Made by a program: the position numbers and the translations under genes. A DNA stretch of 64,000 nt from Fodinicola acaciae (GTDB taxonomy: Bacteria; Actinomycetota; Actinomycetes; Mycobacteriales; HKI-0501): contig NZ_WOTN01000001.1 in the NCBI RefSeq assembly GCF_010993745.1, positions 1,367,235 to 1,431,234 of the forward strand, given 5' to 3'. Under the pieces are notes generated by a model. That model was not told the origin of the DNA, did not search any database, and saw nothing but the letters and a program-made list of their open reading frames with translations. Shown here piece by piece: positions 31,831-41,758 of this stretch; position 1 is the stretch's first letter, and the number at the start of each line of letters is the position of its first letter.

Positions 31831-34694
31831 GCGAGATTGGACCGGTGCGCGAGCGCGGCCGCCTCGGTTCGCGTCGTGACCCCGAGCTTGGTGAGAATCC
31901 TGGCCACGTGCGTGGCGACCGTGTTGGTGGAGATGAACAGCTCGACCGCGATCTCGGCGTTGGACAGGCCACGCGCCAGCACTCCGAGGACCTGCCTTTC
32001 TCTCGGCGTCAGGCCAAAAGCGTCATCGGACTCCGCCTCGTCCTCCTCCTCGAGCCGCGCGCGTACGGCCAGCGCGTCGATGCGGTCCAGCAGCGGCGCG
32101 GCGCGGAGATCGGCGGCGATCGATCGGGCCTCACGCAGCCGCAACCGCGCGCCGGATCTGTTGCTGGAGACCAAAGCCGCACCGGCCGCGCTGATCAAGG
32201 ACACGGTCAGCTCGTATGCGTTGCCGAGCGCTCGCCAGGCCTCGACGGCCCGGTCCCAGTCGGCCAGGGCGCCGTTTCCGCTCTCTGCCTCGAAAGTCAG
32301 CCGATAGGCGGTGAGCAGCGGGGTGGTTTCGGGCGGTACGCGGTCGATCAGCGCGCGCAGCTCGGCCACTCGCTCGACGCTCTCGTCGGCGAGGCGGCGG
32401 TTGCGCGGGTTGGCGGTCCGGCGAGTACGCGCCAGCCTGGCTCCGGTCGCCGCCAGTTCCATCACCTCCTGATGCCAGGCCAGGAGGTCGTCCGGGACCA
32501 ACGTCAGCGCCGCGGCCAGCACGTCGTCGGCAAGATCCAGCTCCGCGCGCTCGATCGCGCGCCGGATCCGCAGGTTGGCGATCCACACGGCGACCCACCC
32601 GGTCGTCGAACCGGCGCGCACGTGCCGGTCCAGATAGGCCAACAGCTCGTCGCACCGCTCACCTTCACCGCGGCCGAGCGCGATCTCCGCCTCGACGCAT
32701 CGCAGCATGACGGCGAAAAACTGCGGCGGATCGTCGGCCAGCGCGTCGTCGACGACCTCCAGGGCCTCGTCCCACCGACCAAGCGAGGCGAGCGCGCCGG
32801 CGCGGTTCTGCGCCAGCATGCTGCCGCGCGCACGACCCTGGCCAAGCCGTTCGGCGGCGAGCTGTCCGGCTTTGGCGATCGCCGCGGCCTCCGCGTACGC
32901 ACCGGCGACCCGCAGCACCACGGCTTCCCACTGCACGCTGGTCAGATAGCTGTAGTCGTCGCCGGATGCCTCGGCCAGCCGGCGGCTCTCGGCGAACATC
33001 GCCCGCACAGCCGGCAGGTCGCCGGTGACCGAGTCGAGCCGTGCGCGTACGAGCAGCGGCAACGCGCGCAGGCGGTCGTTCCCGCAGCGCTCGGCCAGCT
33101 CCAGCGCCCCCGTGACGTGCTCGATCGCGGCATCGGACAGCCCCTCGACCGCCTCGACGAACGCGAGCCAGGCCAGCAGCTCGCAGCGGATCTCGTCGGC
33201 CACGCCGGGTGGCACCAGCGCGACCGCCGCGGCCAGGTCGTCGCGACCGCCGCCGCTCAGCCGGTTTTGCAGCCGGCCACGCAGGCTGAGCAGCTTCGCC
33301 GTACGCACCGGGTCAGCCGCCGGCTCCAGCTCCGCCAGCGCGGCCGTGCTGTGCGCGATGCCGCTCGGTGAGTTGCCGGCCGCGTACGATGCCGCGGCGG
33401 CCGTCTCCAGCACGCACGAGCGGCTGACGCCGACCAGCTCGGCCGGCTTGTCGACGGCGTCCCACCAGCTCAGCACGCGCTCCAGCAGGTGCAGCTGCTC
33501 GTCGTAGGCGTATTGCCGGCCGGCGCGCTCGGCCGCGTGCCAGGCGGCCGGCAGCGCGAGCGCGACCTCGTTGGCCGCGGCCCAGTGCTCGGCCAGCGCC
33601 GCGGTGGCCTCCGGCTGGCCGGCGAGCACACGTGCGTACCGGGTGTGGATCCGCCGGCGCTCACCCGGCAGCAGCGACTGATAGACGACCTCGCGGATCA
33701 GGTCGTGGCGGATCGCGTAACCGTCGGCGCGTACGACCAACTGGTCACGCTCGACGAGCGCGCGCAGCGCGTCCTGCAGGCTGTCCTCCGGCAGGTCGGT
33801 GACGGTCTGCAGCAACGTGTCGGAGACCTCCGTGCCGGCCACCGCGACCACCGGCAGCAGCCGGCGCGCCGGCTCGGGCAGCTCGGCGACCCGGTCCAGC
33901 AGCAGGCCGCTGAGGCTGGTCGCGGCCGCCTCGCCGGCCGCGTTCAGTGCCTCCACAAAGAGCGGATTTCCACCGCTGCGCCGGTGAATCCGGCTGGTCC
34001 AGACCGGGTCCGGCGTACGCCCGCCGATCGCGCTCAACAACGCCGCCACGTGCTGGCGCGCCAACGGATGAAGGTCGACGCGCAGCACGTCGGCTCGCCG
34101 GCCGAGCTCGGTCAGCAGCATCCGGCCGGGGTGGCCGGCGGCCAGCTCGCCGGTGCGGATCGTGCCGACCAGCAGCACCGCGCGGTCGGTGAGATTGCGC
34201 GCGAGATAGACGAACAGCTCGCGACTGGACGCGTCGGCCCAGTGCAGGTCCTCGATCACCAGCACCACCGGCCGCGTCTCGGAGACCCGGCCGATCAGGG
34301 TCAGCAGCTCCTCCAGCAGCCGCGTACGGCCGAAGCCGCCAGCGGCCGGGTCCAGATCCGGCAGCCAGCCGCCGAGCGCGGACCCGGCCAGCGGCAACAG
34401 CTCCTCGACCCGCTCGCGTCCCCACCGGCGTACCAGATCGCGCAGGATCGCCACGAACGGGACATACGGCGCGCCGTCCGCGCCCAGCTCCAGGCAACCA
34501 CCGGTCAGCACAAGCGGCTCACCAGGCAGGTCGGACAGCGTGGCGGTCACCAAGCGTGACTTTCCGATGCCGGCCTCGCCGGACACCAGCACGGTGACCG
34601 ACTGACCCTGCCTTGCCTGCTCGTACGCGGACCGAATGCTGGACCGCTCCACCGTACGGTCGACCAGCACCGGACTCACGACCGTCGGCACCAC
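31827..34694 (-). CDS. Large ATP-binding LuxR-family regulator (LAL/MalT type)
   Basis: A 955-residue STAND-type regulator. The AAA/NACHT-like ATPase has its P-loop GEAGIGKS at 39-46 and Walker [13 protein letters not shown] near 150. A TPR-like helical middle region covers about residues 370-870. The C-terminal LuxR HTH ([37 protein letters not shown]) covers about 885-950. Such proteins activate catabolic or secondary-metabolic genes after ligand and ATP binding. No target is evident next to it: downstream are IS remnants, upstream a decayed reductase gene. Confidence 0.9.
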   Translation of the reverse strand: MVPTVVSPVLVDRTVERSSIRSAYEQARQGQSVTVLVSGEAGIGKSRLVTATLSDLPGEPLVLTGGCLELGADGAPYVPFVAILRDLVRRWGRERVEELLPLAGSALGGWLPDLDPAAGGFGRTRLLEELLTLIGRVSETRPVVLVIEDLHWADASSRELFVYLARNLTDRAVLLVGTIRTGELAAGHPGRMLLTELGRRADVLRVDLHPLARQHVAALLSAIGGRTPDPVWTSRIHRRSGGNPLFVEALNAAGEAAATSLSGLLLDRVAELPEPARRLLPVVAVAGTEVSDTLLQTVTDLPEDSLQDALRALVERDQLVVRADGYAIRHDLIREVVYQSLLPGERRRIHTRYARVLAGQPEATAALAEHWAAANEVALALPAAWHAAERAGRQYAYDEQLHLLERVLSWWDAVDKPAELVGVSRSCVLETAAAASYAAGNSPSGIAHSTAALAELEPAADPVRTAKLLSLRGRLQNRLSGGGRDDLAAAVALVPPGVADEIRCELLAWLAFVEAVEGLSDAAIEHVTGALELAERCGNDRLRALPLLVRARLDSVTGDLPAVRAMFAESRRLAEASGDDYSYLTSVQWEAVVLRVAGAYAEAAAIAKAGQLAAERLGQGRARGSMLAQNRAGALASLGRWDEALEVVDDALADDPPQFFAVMLRCVEAEIALGRGEGERCDELLAYLDRHVRAGSTTGWVAVWIANLRIRRAIERAELDLADDVLAAALTLVPDDLLAWHQEVMELAATGARLARTRRTANPRNRRLADESVERVAELRALIDRVPPETTPLLTAYRLTFEAESGNGALADWDRAVEAWRALGNAYELTVSLISAAGAALVSSNRSGARLRLREARSIAADLRAAPLLDRIDALAVRARLEEEDEAESDDAFGLTPRERQVLGVLARGLSNAEIAVELFISTNTVATHVARILTKLGVTTRTEAAALAHRSNLA

Positions 34695-34746
34695 GCGCTT
34701 GATCCCTCCTGCTGCTCGCAGTCAGGTTAGCGCGCAAAAACGACGG

Positions 34747-35107
34747 CTACGGGATGACCCGACGCTTTCGAAAATTGTCAAAGAAGCCGGCGAACATCTG
34801 CTCGGTGTCGACGAACTCGTGGAAGCCGAGCCGGCGAATCCCGTTTCCGTCCGCGAAAAGGTCATAATCCCACCCGAAAAACGCCTCGGCGAAACGTCAC
34901 GACGACACGTCCGCGTAGGGATGCGGCTCCAGTCCGTACTTGTCGATCATCGTGTTCCACAGCGATTCCTTGTCCGACATCACGTCCTGCAACGACGTGC
35001 AATGGCGGCGCGACCTCGAGGTCGAACGTCGACGCGCACACCGCGATCGCCATCGTCAGGCTCATCGCGGCATGGAAAACGGGGGCGCCGCCGGTCAGTG
35101 TCCTCAC
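34747..35107 (-). pseudogene. Decayed PRISE-type SDR (progesterone-5-beta-reductase-like)
   Basis: Minus-strand pieces in three frames spell a reductase. They are GGAPVFHAAMSLTMAIAV, then TFDLEVAPPL, then (after a frameshift near 34990) SLQDVMSDKESLWNTMIDKY, then (after a stop near 34900) FFGWDYDLFADGNGIRRLGF, HEFVDTEQMF and a final RVIP with stop at 34747. The order matches the C-terminal half of PRISE reductases, with internal deletion and at least two frame breaks. The N-terminal Rossmann half is gone. Confidence 0.6.
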
Positions 35108-35192
35108 AGCCGTGTTCGTCGACGTGCTGCGCGCGCACGCCGAAGTCCGTTAGCCGCCAGCTTTCCGGTGCTGACGTTGGAAGGCTCGAGGC

Positions 35193-35624
35193 ATGCCAAA
35201 GGCTTACTACAGCACCGTATTTGACCAGACCGCCGACGATGTCTGGAAGGCGATCCGCGCTTTCGACCACTACGCGTGGGCCGGTGTCGTGTCCGAGGTC
35301 AGCATGGAGGACGGCAAGGCCGGTGACGCGGTCGGCGGCGTACGCCGGATCGTCAGCGGCCAGCACCTGATGCGGCAGCGGCTGGTCGCGCACTCGGACG
35401 CGGAGCGTAGTTATACGTACGACCTGTGCGAGCCGAGCCCCTATCCCGTACGCGACTATCACGCGACCCTGCGCGTCACGCCGATCACTGACTCCGGACG
35501 GGCGTTCGTGGAGTGGTGGGCCACCTTCGACTGCGCCGACCATGAGCGGCAGCGCTGGACCGATCACTTCGAGCGCAACGGCTTCGCGGTCTGGCTCGAG
35601 TCACTCCGCTCGTACCTCGGCTGA
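35193..35624 (+). CDS. SRPBCC-family protein
   Basis: A 143-residue polyketide-cyclase/dehydrase-like helix-grip protein: TVFDQTADDVWKAIRAFDHY at the start, a central GVRRIVSGQ strand and a long C-terminal helix (RWTDHFERNGFAVWLESLRSYL). These bind small hydrophobic ligands; enzymatic role unknown. It ends just before the tandem-repeat array, and its upstream region contains the decayed reductase on the other strand. Confidence 0.85.
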   Translation: MPKAYYSTVFDQTADDVWKAIRAFDHYAWAGVVSEVSMEDGKAGDAVGGVRRIVSGQHLMRQRLVAHSDAERSYTYDLCEPSPYPVRDYHATLRVTPITDSGRAFVEWWATFDCADHERQRWTDHFERNGFAVWLESLRSYLG

Positions 35625-35639
35625 CCGCCGCCACGCCCG

Positions 35640-36090
35640 CAGAAACCCCGCCACCCGCCGAGCGGCACAGAAACCCCGGCGCTCGCCGATCGACGGCCAA
35701 AACGCGCCGCTCGGCGAGCGACGTGGGAAAGGCGCCACTCAGCGCCCAACGACGCCAAAACCACGACACTCGGCGAACGGCACAGAAACCCCGGCGCTCG
35801 CCGAGCGACACCGGAAAGGCGACGCTCAGCGACTGGCGGCGGAAATGCGCCGTTCGCCGACCGACGCGCGAAAGGCGACGCTCAGCGACTGGCGGCCAAA
35901 ACGCGCCGCTCGGCGAGCGACGTGGGAAAGGCGCCACTCAGCGCCCAACGACGCCAAAACCACGACACTCGGCGAACGGCACAGAAACCCCGGCGCTCGC
36001 CGAGCGACACCGGAAAGGCGACGCTCAGCGACTGGCGGCCAAAACGCGCCGCTCGGCGAGCGACGCGCGAAAGGCGCCACTCGGCGGTGG
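35640..36090. repeat. Intergenic array of about 16 imperfect 28-29-nt repeats with internal dyads
   Basis: Units follow GAAA-(C/G-rich)-CGCTCGCCGAGCG-AC or close variants. Many contain the dyad CGCTCG-S-CGAGCG. A 147-bp block covering about five units is duplicated without visible change at 35694-35840 and 35893-36039 (period 199 bp). The array lies between the 3' ends of the convergent SRPBCC and prcA genes. Unit length varies by 1-3 nt and there is no unique spacer. Frames through it are repetitive translations, not credible proteins. Confidence 0.9.
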
Positions 36091-36141
36091 CGGTGAGGGC
36101 GGTCGGTGGGGTTGTGGGGGTGGCGCTGGTGGGCCGTGAGG

Positions 36142-36927
36142 CTACGACTCCGGGGTGTCGGTCGTGTTCTCCGCGGCGGTTGGCGCGTCGTCGTCCTTGG
36201 CCGGAGCGGGCTCGGTTGGCTCGGTCGTGTCTTCGCCGAGGATCTCCTGCAGCGCCGCCGTGCGGATCCGGCGGAAGGCGCGGCCGGCGCGCGTACGGTC
36301 CAGGATCGCGACCTCGAGCTGCTCGGCCTTGAGCTGGCGCGGCGAGCCGTTGTCGCCACCGACGCTGCCGAGCGCCTTCACCGCCAGCTTGACCGCGTCG
36401 GCCACCTCCAGGTCGAAGCTGTGGCCCTCCTTGAGCACCGCCGAGATGCCTTCCGGCTGTCCACCCATGGTGATGTAGCCGGGCTCGTCACCGACCGAGC
36501 CGTCATAGGTGATCCGGTAGAGCTCGTCGTCGGCCGGCGTCGCGCCGACCTGCGCCAGGCAGACCTCGACCTCCAACGGCTTGGTCTGCTCCAGAAACAG
36601 CGATCCGAGCGTCTGCGCGTATGCGTTGGCGAGGAACTTGCTCGTCACGTCGACCCGGTCGTAGTTGTAGCCGCGCACGTCGCAGAGCCGCACGCCGACC
36701 ATCCGCAGCTGCTCGAACTCGGCATAACGGCCGACCGCGGCGAACCCGATCCGGTCGTAGATCTCGGAGACCTTGTGCAGCGCCGAGGACAGGTTTTCGG
36801 CCACGAACAGTACGCCACCGGCGTAGCTCAGCACGACCACACTGCGGCCGCGCGCGATGCCTTTGCGCGCGTATTCCGAGCGGTCGCGCATGATCTGCTC
36901 GGGTGACGCGTAGAACTGCATGGCCAC
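36142..36927 (-). CDS. prcA: 20S proteasome alpha subunit PrcA
   Basis: A 261-residue alpha-type subunit forming the gated outer rings of the actinobacterial 20S proteasome. The N-terminal [25 protein letters not shown] is the gating segment with the H0 helix. The fold continues with [24 protein letters not shown] and a long acidic, Thr/Glu-rich tail typical of bacterial PrcA ([20 protein letters not shown]). It starts 35 nt after the prcB stop, in one transcript with prcB. Confidence 0.97.
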   Translation of the reverse strand: MAMQFYASPEQIMRDRSEYARKGIARGRSVVVLSYAGGVLFVAENLSSALHKVSEIYDRIGFAAVGRYAEFEQLRMVGVRLCDVRGYNYDRVDVTSKFLANAYAQTLGSLFLEQTKPLEVEVCLAQVGATPADDELYRITYDGSVGDEPGYITMGGQPEGISAVLKEGHSFDLEVADAVKLAVKALGSVGGDNGSPRQLKAEQLEVAILDRTRAGRAFRRIRTAALQEILGEDTTEPTEPAPAKDDDAPTAAENTTDTPES

Positions 36928-36962
36928 GGTTGTCTCGGCCCCTTCCGTCGATCTGCTGGGTT

Positions 36963-37796
36963 CTAACCCTTGTCGACGCGGCCGTCCACGACCGCGCGCG
37001 CCACCTCGGCGATGGCGTCCTCGTCGACCCGGCGCGCTCCGTCGATGTCGACCTGATAGACCACCGGATAGATCGCGCGACCGAGGTCGGGACCACCGGT
37101 GGCGGTGTCGTCGTCGGCCGCGTCGTACAACGCCTCGACGGCGATCCGGACCGCCTCGTCACCGGACAGGCCGTCCCGGTAGAGCTTCTTGAGCGAGCCG
37201 CGCGCGAAGATCGAGCCGGAGCCGACCGAGTGGAACTTCTGCTCCGGATACGGGCCGCCGGTCGGGTCGTACGAGAAGATGCGGCCGCTGCTGGCCGGGT
37301 CGGCGGCGTCCGGGTCGATGCCGGCGAACAGCGGCACCACCGCGAGCCCCTGCATGGCGGCGGCCAGGTTGCCGCGCACCATGTTGGCCAGCTTCACCGC
37401 CTTGCCGGACAGCGACAGCGTGACGCCTTCCATCTTCTCGAAGTGCTCCAGCTCGACCTGGAACAGCCGGACGAACTCCAGCGCCAGGCCAGCGCTGCCG
37501 GCGATGCCGACCACCGAGTATTCGTCGGCGCCGTAGACCTTCTGCATGTCGCGGTTGGCGATCATGTTGCCGGCGGTGGCGCGCCGGTCACCACCCATCA
37601 CGACGCCGCCGGCATATTGCAGCGCCACGATGGTGGTGCCGTGCGGGCTCAGCTCCGCCGCGCTGCCCGGCGGCAGCGGCCGCCGCCCGGGCAGCAGCTC
37701 CGGCGCCACGTTGCCGAGCAGTTCGGTGAACGACGAGGTGCCTGGCGTGCTGAAGAAATCCGGCAGGCGTCCGTACGACATCGGACCGGCAGCCAC
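36963..37796 (-). CDS. prcB: 20S proteasome beta subunit PrcB
   Basis: A 277-residue proteolytic subunit made as a precursor. A 53-residue propeptide precedes the catalytic Thr (T54 of [21 protein letters not shown]). The conserved Asp/Lys/Ser set of N-terminal-nucleophile hydrolases lies in [16 protein letters not shown] and GSAGLALE ... GSGSIFARG. Self-cleavage before T54 activates the chamber. It lies between pup and prcA on the same strand. Confidence 0.97.
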   Translation of the reverse strand: MAAGPMSYGRLPDFFSTPGTSSFTELLGNVAPELLPGRRPLPPGSAAELSPHGTTIVALQYAGGVVMGGDRRATAGNMIANRDMQKVYGADEYSVVGIAGSAGLALEFVRLFQVELEHFEKMEGVTLSLSGKAVKLANMVRGNLAAAMQGLAVVPLFAGIDPDAADPASSGRIFSYDPTGGPYPEQKFHSVGSGSIFARGSLKKLYRDGLSGDEAVRIAVEALYDAADDDTATGGPDLGRAIYPVVYQVDIDGARRVDEDAIAEVARAVVDGRVDKG

Positions 37797-37870
37797 GTTG
37801 CTTGTCTCCTCACAGGTCAGGCAGGGAAATTCTCGTCGGTGACCATACCGGCAGCGGCCGGCACCGCGGC

Positions 37871-38077
37871 CTACTGGCCGCCTTTCTGCACGTAACCGCG
37901 GACGAACTCCTCGGCGTTCTCCTCCAGCACCGAGTCGATCTCGTCCAGCACGTCGTCGACGTCGTCGGAGAGCTTCTCGTGCCGCTCGGCCGCCTCCGGA
38001 CTCGGCTCCGGCGCCGGCGTCTCCTCGTCCTCAGTGCTCCGGCGGTGCTGCTGACCGCCACTTTCCCGCGTTGCCAT
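37871..38077 (-). CDS. pup: Prokaryotic ubiquitin-like protein Pup
   Basis: A 68-residue disordered modifier. Start at ATG 38077 gives the family N-terminus [10 protein letters not shown]. The central helix that binds the Mpa/ARC coiled coil is [27 protein letters not shown], and the C-terminus is GGQ. The final Gln means Dop must deamidate it to Glu before PafA can ligate it. It lies between dop and prcB. The longer frame to 38116 adds an N-terminus not found in the family. Confidence 0.96.
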   Translation of the reverse strand: MATRESGGQQHRRSTEDEETPAPEPSPEAAERHEKLSDDVDDVLDEIDSVLEENAEEFVRGYVQKGGQ

Positions 38078-38231
38078 CGGCGCTCCCGGTGTCGAGCGAA
38101 ACGTGCCTATGTCCAAACGATATCTCGCCGAACCGGCAGCGGCGCGCAGTCGCCATCGGCCACGGGCAAGAAATTCTTACGCTCTCAGCTTCATCACCGC
38201 TGGGTGATTTGCGACGGATGCCGGAACCAAC

Positions 38232-39755
38232 CTATTTCGGTGCGCCGGTGATCGTATCGATCAACTGCTCGGCGGTGTCGCACCGGTCGAGCAGGTCCTT
38301 GACGTGTGCCGCGGTGCCGCGCGTCGGCTCCATCATCGGCACGCGTACGAGCGACTCACGGCCGACGTCGAAGATCACCGAGTCCCAGCTCGCCGCGACC
38401 ACCGAGCCGCCGAACTTCTGCAGGCAGCGGCCGCGGAAGTACGCGCGCGTCTCTTCCGGCGGCGCGGTGGTCGCACTCAGCACCTGCTCCTCGGTCACCA
38501 GCCGCTCCACCGCACCACGCGCCACCAGCCGGTTGTAGAGACCCTTCTCCGGCCGTACGTCCGCATATTGCAGGTCGACCAGCTGCAGCCGCGAGGAGCC
38601 CCAGCCGAGCCGGTCACGGTCGCGATAACCCTGCAGCAGCCGCAGCTTGGCGACCCAGTCCAGCTCGCGGGAGCACTTCATCGGGTCGTCGCCGAGCCGC
38701 TCCAGCACCGATTCCCACCGGTTGAGCACGTCCAGCGTCTGCTCGTCGGCGTCGGTGCCGTAACGATCCTCGACGAACTTGCGCGCGCGCTGACAGTATT
38801 CGTGCTGGATCTGCAGCGCGGTCAACCGGCGCCCGTCGCGCATCCGCAGCTGGTGTTTGAGCGACACGTCGTGCGAGACGCGGTGCAGCTCGCCGACCGG
38901 CTCCGCGATGGCCAGGTCGTCCGGCAGGAATCTGGCCTCGATCATGGCCAGGACCAGCGAGGTCGTGCCGACCTTCAGGTACGTCGAGACCTCGCACAGG
39001 TTGGCGTCGCCGATGATCACGTGCAGCCGGCGGTATTTGTCCGCGTCGGCGTGCGGCTCGTCGCGCGTGTTGATGATCGGCCGCTTCAGCGTGGTCTCCA
39101 GGCCGACCTCGACCTCGAAGTAGTCGGCGCGCTGCGACAGCTGGAAACCGTCCTGCGAGCCGTCCTGGCCGATGCCGACCCGGCCGGCGCCGCAGATCAC
39201 CTGCCGGGTGACGAAGAACGGCGTGAGGTGCGCGACGATCTCGGCGAACGGCGTCTCGCGGCTGCACAGGTAGTTTTCGTGCGAGCCGTACGAGGCGCCC
39301 TTGTTGTCGGTGTTGTTCTTGTAGAGCTGCAGCGGCGGCGCGCCGGGGACCGTGCTGGCACGCTGTGCCGCCTCGGCCATCACCCGCTCACCGGCCTTGT
39401 CCCACAGCACGACGTCCAGCGGTGTCATGACCTCCGGCGTCGAATACTCCGGATGCGCGTGGTCGACATAGAGCCGAGCGCCGTTGGTCAGGATCAGGTT
39501 GGCCAGGCCCAGATCCTCGTCGGCCAGTGCCTCAGCCGGGTCGTACAGCGCGCCGCCGAAAGTGAAGCCGCGCGCGTCGCGCAGCGGCGACTCCTCCTCG
39601 TAGTCCCACCGGGTCCGCCGCTGCCGGGCCAGCTCCTCGCGGGAGCCGTACGCGTTGACGACCAGGGACGAGGTCACCATGGGGTTGGCCTGGGGCTGGC
39701 CGGGCACCGCGATGCCGTATTCGACCTCGGTGCCCATCACCCGTCGTGTTGTCAC
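38232..39755 (-). CDS. dop: Dop, Pup deamidase/depupylase
   Basis: A 507-residue PafA paralogue that deamidates Pup-GGQ and removes Pup from substrates. It has [13 protein letters not shown] (N-terminal Mg-ATP site), the catalytic Asp D98 in [33 protein letters not shown] and [13 protein letters not shown]. The Dop-specific loop after residue 30 ([22 protein letters not shown]) is present and absent from PafA. GTG 39755 is chosen because a -10-like TAGGCT lies exactly 7 nt upstream (leaderless); a TTG precedes it. pup follows 154 nt downstream. Confidence 0.96.
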   Translation of the reverse strand: MTTRRVMGTEVEYGIAVPGQPQANPMVTSSLVVNAYGSREELARQRRTRWDYEEESPLRDARGFTFGGALYDPAEALADEDLGLANLILTNGARLYVDHAHPEYSTPEVMTPLDVVLWDKAGERVMAEAAQRASTVPGAPPLQLYKNNTDNKGASYGSHENYLCSRETPFAEIVAHLTPFFVTRQVICGAGRVGIGQDGSQDGFQLSQRADYFEVEVGLETTLKRPIINTRDEPHADADKYRRLHVIIGDANLCEVSTYLKVGTTSLVLAMIEARFLPDDLAIAEPVGELHRVSHDVSLKHQLRMRDGRRLTALQIQHEYCQRARKFVEDRYGTDADEQTLDVLNRWESVLERLGDDPMKCSRELDWVAKLRLLQGYRDRDRLGWGSSRLQLVDLQYADVRPEKGLYNRLVARGAVERLVTEEQVLSATTAPPEETRAYFRGRCLQKFGGSVVAASWDSVIFDVGRESLVRVPMMEPTRGTAAHVKDLLDRCDTAEQLIDTITGAPK

Positions 39756-39824
39756 CAACTCAGCCTAATGGCCTCGGCTGACAGGAGTGCCGTGGTGTGC
39801 GTGATCTGACCGTGCGGCCGGCGG

Positions 39825-39853
39825 CCATCTAGGCCGGCTTGTGTCCTAGATGG
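39825..39853. promoter_or_regulatory. 9-bp inverted repeat upstream of the second WYL regulator
   Basis: CCATCTAGG (39825-39833) and CCTAGATGG (39845-39853) form a perfect dyad with an 11-nt spacer between dop and the divergent WYL gene. Position and symmetry suggest an operator for that regulator, possibly touching the dop promoter as well. A terminator role is unlikely since no gene ends here. Confidence 0.6.
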
Positions 39854-39866
39854 CTGCGATGCTGGT

Positions 39867-40856
39867 GTGGTGACGGATACGCCTGGACGCCTGCTGAGCC
39901 TGTTGTCGCTGCTGCAGATGCCGCGTGAGTGGCCCGGCAGCGAACTCGCCGACCGACTCGGTGTCAGCACGCGTACGGTCCGGCGCGACATCGAACGGCT
40001 GCGCGACCTCGGCTATCCGGTCCGCGCGTCGATGGGGACGACCGGCGGATATCAGCTGGTCGCGGGCTCGGCTATGCCGCCGCTGCTGCTCGACGACGAG
40101 GAGGCGGTGGCCATCGCGGTCGGCCTGCGTACGGCGGCGCGTCAGCCGGTCGACGGCATCGAGGACGCGTCCGTACGCGCGTTGGGCAAGCTGTTGCAGG
40201 TGCTGCCGTCCCGCTTGCGGCATCGCGTACGCAACCTCGGCACCGCGACGCTCTCCTGGAACATGGACGGGCCGGTGATCGATCCAGAGGTGTTGGCCAC
40301 TGTCGCCGGCGCGGCGACCGCCAGCGAGCGGCTGCGGTTCGGGTACGTCGCGGGCGACGGCACCCAGACGCGCCGGTTCGTCGAGCCGCACCGGCTGGTC
40401 GCCGCCGGGCACCGCTGGTATCTGGTCGCGTACGACCTCGAGCGCGGCGACTGGCGGATCTTCCGGGTCGACCGGATCGCCCGGCCACAGCTGACCGGCG
40501 TGCGGACGCCACCGCGCGAGCTGCCGGCGACGGACGCGGTCGCGTACGTGCGCGACCGGATGTATGGCCTGCTGCCAACCTACAGGGCCGACGTCACGGT
40601 CCAGCTGCCGGCGGACGCGGTCATGCAGCGTTTCGGCGAACAGTTCGGAGACGTCACGCCGATCGACGAGCACAGCTGCCGCGTACGGTCGGCCGCCGAC
40701 ACCTTGGAGTGGCTGGCCTTCCGGTTCGTGCAGCTGGGATGCGAGTTCGAGGTGCACGGCCCGCCGGAGCTCGCCGAGCACCTGCGCCAACTCGGCGGGC
40801 GCGTGCTGCGCGGTGTCGGCGCGCAGATCTCCGGACACGAACTTCCACAGATCTGA
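39867..40856 (+). CDS. WYL-domain transcriptional regulator
   Basis: A 329-residue paralogue of the regulator at 3973-4938. It has an HTH_11 winged helix (SELADRLGVSTRTVRRDIERLRDLGYPVRA), a long linker, a WYL core (HRWYLVAYDLERGDWRIFRVDRI) and a WCX-like C-terminus. It starts at GTG 39867 (followed by a second GTG). It is divergent from dop and 70 nt upstream of an SDR on the same strand, the likely target. Confidence 0.9.
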   Translation: MVTDTPGRLLSLLSLLQMPREWPGSELADRLGVSTRTVRRDIERLRDLGYPVRASMGTTGGYQLVAGSAMPPLLLDDEEAVAIAVGLRTAARQPVDGIEDASVRALGKLLQVLPSRLRHRVRNLGTATLSWNMDGPVIDPEVLATVAGAATASERLRFGYVAGDGTQTRRFVEPHRLVAAGHRWYLVAYDLERGDWRIFRVDRIARPQLTGVRTPPRELPATDAVAYVRDRMYGLLPTYRADVTVQLPADAVMQRFGEQFGDVTPIDEHSCRVRSAADTLEWLAFRFVQLGCEFEVHGPPELAEHLRQLGGRVLRGVGAQISGHELPQI

Positions 40857-40889
40857 TGACGACACCTCACCCTCCGCTGCGGCAACCTG

Positions 40890-40911
40890 ACCTGGTCGTG
40901 ACGCAGACCAG
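40890..40911 (+). promoter_or_regulatory. Dyad CCTGGTC-N8-GACCAGG before the SDR, overlapping its SD
   Basis: Perfect 7-bp arms (40890-40896 and 40905-40911). The right arm runs into the AGGAGG (40909-40914) that serves the ATG at 40927. It could be an operator for the upstream WYL protein or an mRNA hairpin that partly hides the ribosome site. Confidence 0.4.
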
Positions 40912-40926
40912 GAGGACCTGACCACC

Positions 40927-41697
40927 ATGTTGCTGGAGAAGAAGAACGCGATCATCTACGGCGCCGGCGGATCGCTCGGCGCGGCGGTCGCGAAGAAGTT
41001 CGCCGCCGAGGGCGCGCGCGTGTTCCTGGCCGGGCGTACGAAGGAAACGCTCGCCGCGGTGGCCGCCGAGATCGGCGAGAAGGCCGAGGTCGACGTCGTC
41101 GACGCGCTGGACGAGCGCGCCATCGACGAGCACGCGGCGTCGGTCGTGGAGCGCGGCGGCAGCATCGACGTGTCGCTCAACCTGATCACCCGCGGCGACG
41201 TACAGGGCATCCCGCTGCTGGACATGAGCCCCGGTGACCTTGTCGAGTGCATCGTCAACGGCGTCACCGCCAACTTCCTCACCGCGCGCGCCGCCGGCCG
41301 GCAGATGGTCCGCCAGGGCCACGGCACCATCCTCGGCCTGAACAGCGGCTCGGCGCAGGGCAGCCCGATGATGGGTGGCACCGGCCTGGCCGACGCGGCC
41401 ACCGACACGCTGATCCGCAATCTGGCGATCGAGCTGGGACCGGCGGGCGTACGCGTGCTGGGCCTGTGGGTCGCCGGCGTGCCGGAGACACTGACGGTGG
41501 AGAAGCTCTCGAAGGTCAACGCCAACATCACCGCCGAGGCCGTACAGGGCATCCTGGACAACCTGGCCGGCATGCGGCTCACCAAACGCTCACCGCGGAT
41601 CGACGAGGTGGCCGCGACGATCGCCTTCCTCGCCTCCGACCAGGCCGCCGGCATCACCGGCACGATGGTCAACGTGACCTCGATGTTCACCAGCTGA
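40927..41697 (+). CDS. Atypical SDR lacking the Tyr-Lys pair
   Basis: A 256-residue SDR fold with cofactor motif IIYGAGGSLGAAVAKKF, a Ser in LGLNSGSAQ and a C-terminal ITGTMVNVTSMFTS. Where YxxxK is expected the sequence reads GGTGLADAATDTLIR, so both catalytic residues are missing. NNAG is also replaced by LNLITRG. It may bind NAD(P) without classical catalysis or use other residues. It has a good SD and probably shares regulation with the WYL gene. Confidence 0.85.
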   Translation: MLLEKKNAIIYGAGGSLGAAVAKKFAAEGARVFLAGRTKETLAAVAAEIGEKAEVDVVDALDERAIDEHAASVVERGGSIDVSLNLITRGDVQGIPLLDMSPGDLVECIVNGVTANFLTARAAGRQMVRQGHGTILGLNSGSAQGSPMMGGTGLADAATDTLIRNLAIELGPAGVRVLGLWVAGVPETLTVEKLSKVNANITAEAVQGILDNLAGMRLTKRSPRIDEVAATIAFLASDQAAGITGTMVNVTSMFTS

Positions 41698-41716
41698 TGG
41701 CGCGGTCGACACGTGG

Positions 41717-41752
41717 CCGAAGGCCTTCCTCGCGTTGGAGGAAGGCCTTCGG
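41717..41752. terminator. Bidirectional hairpin between convergent genes
   Basis: A perfect 15-bp stem (CCGAAGGCCTTCCTC at 41717-41731 with 41738-41752) and a 6-nt loop, between the SDR stop and the membrane-protein stop. No strong T-run follows. Confidence 0.75.
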
Positions 41753-41758
41753 TTCGGC

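Noticed and set aside
35640-36090. CRISPR array or repetitive surface protein
   Set aside because: Repeats are contiguous and imperfect with no unique spacers, no cas genes nearby, and frames through them give basic low-complexity peptides without start signals.
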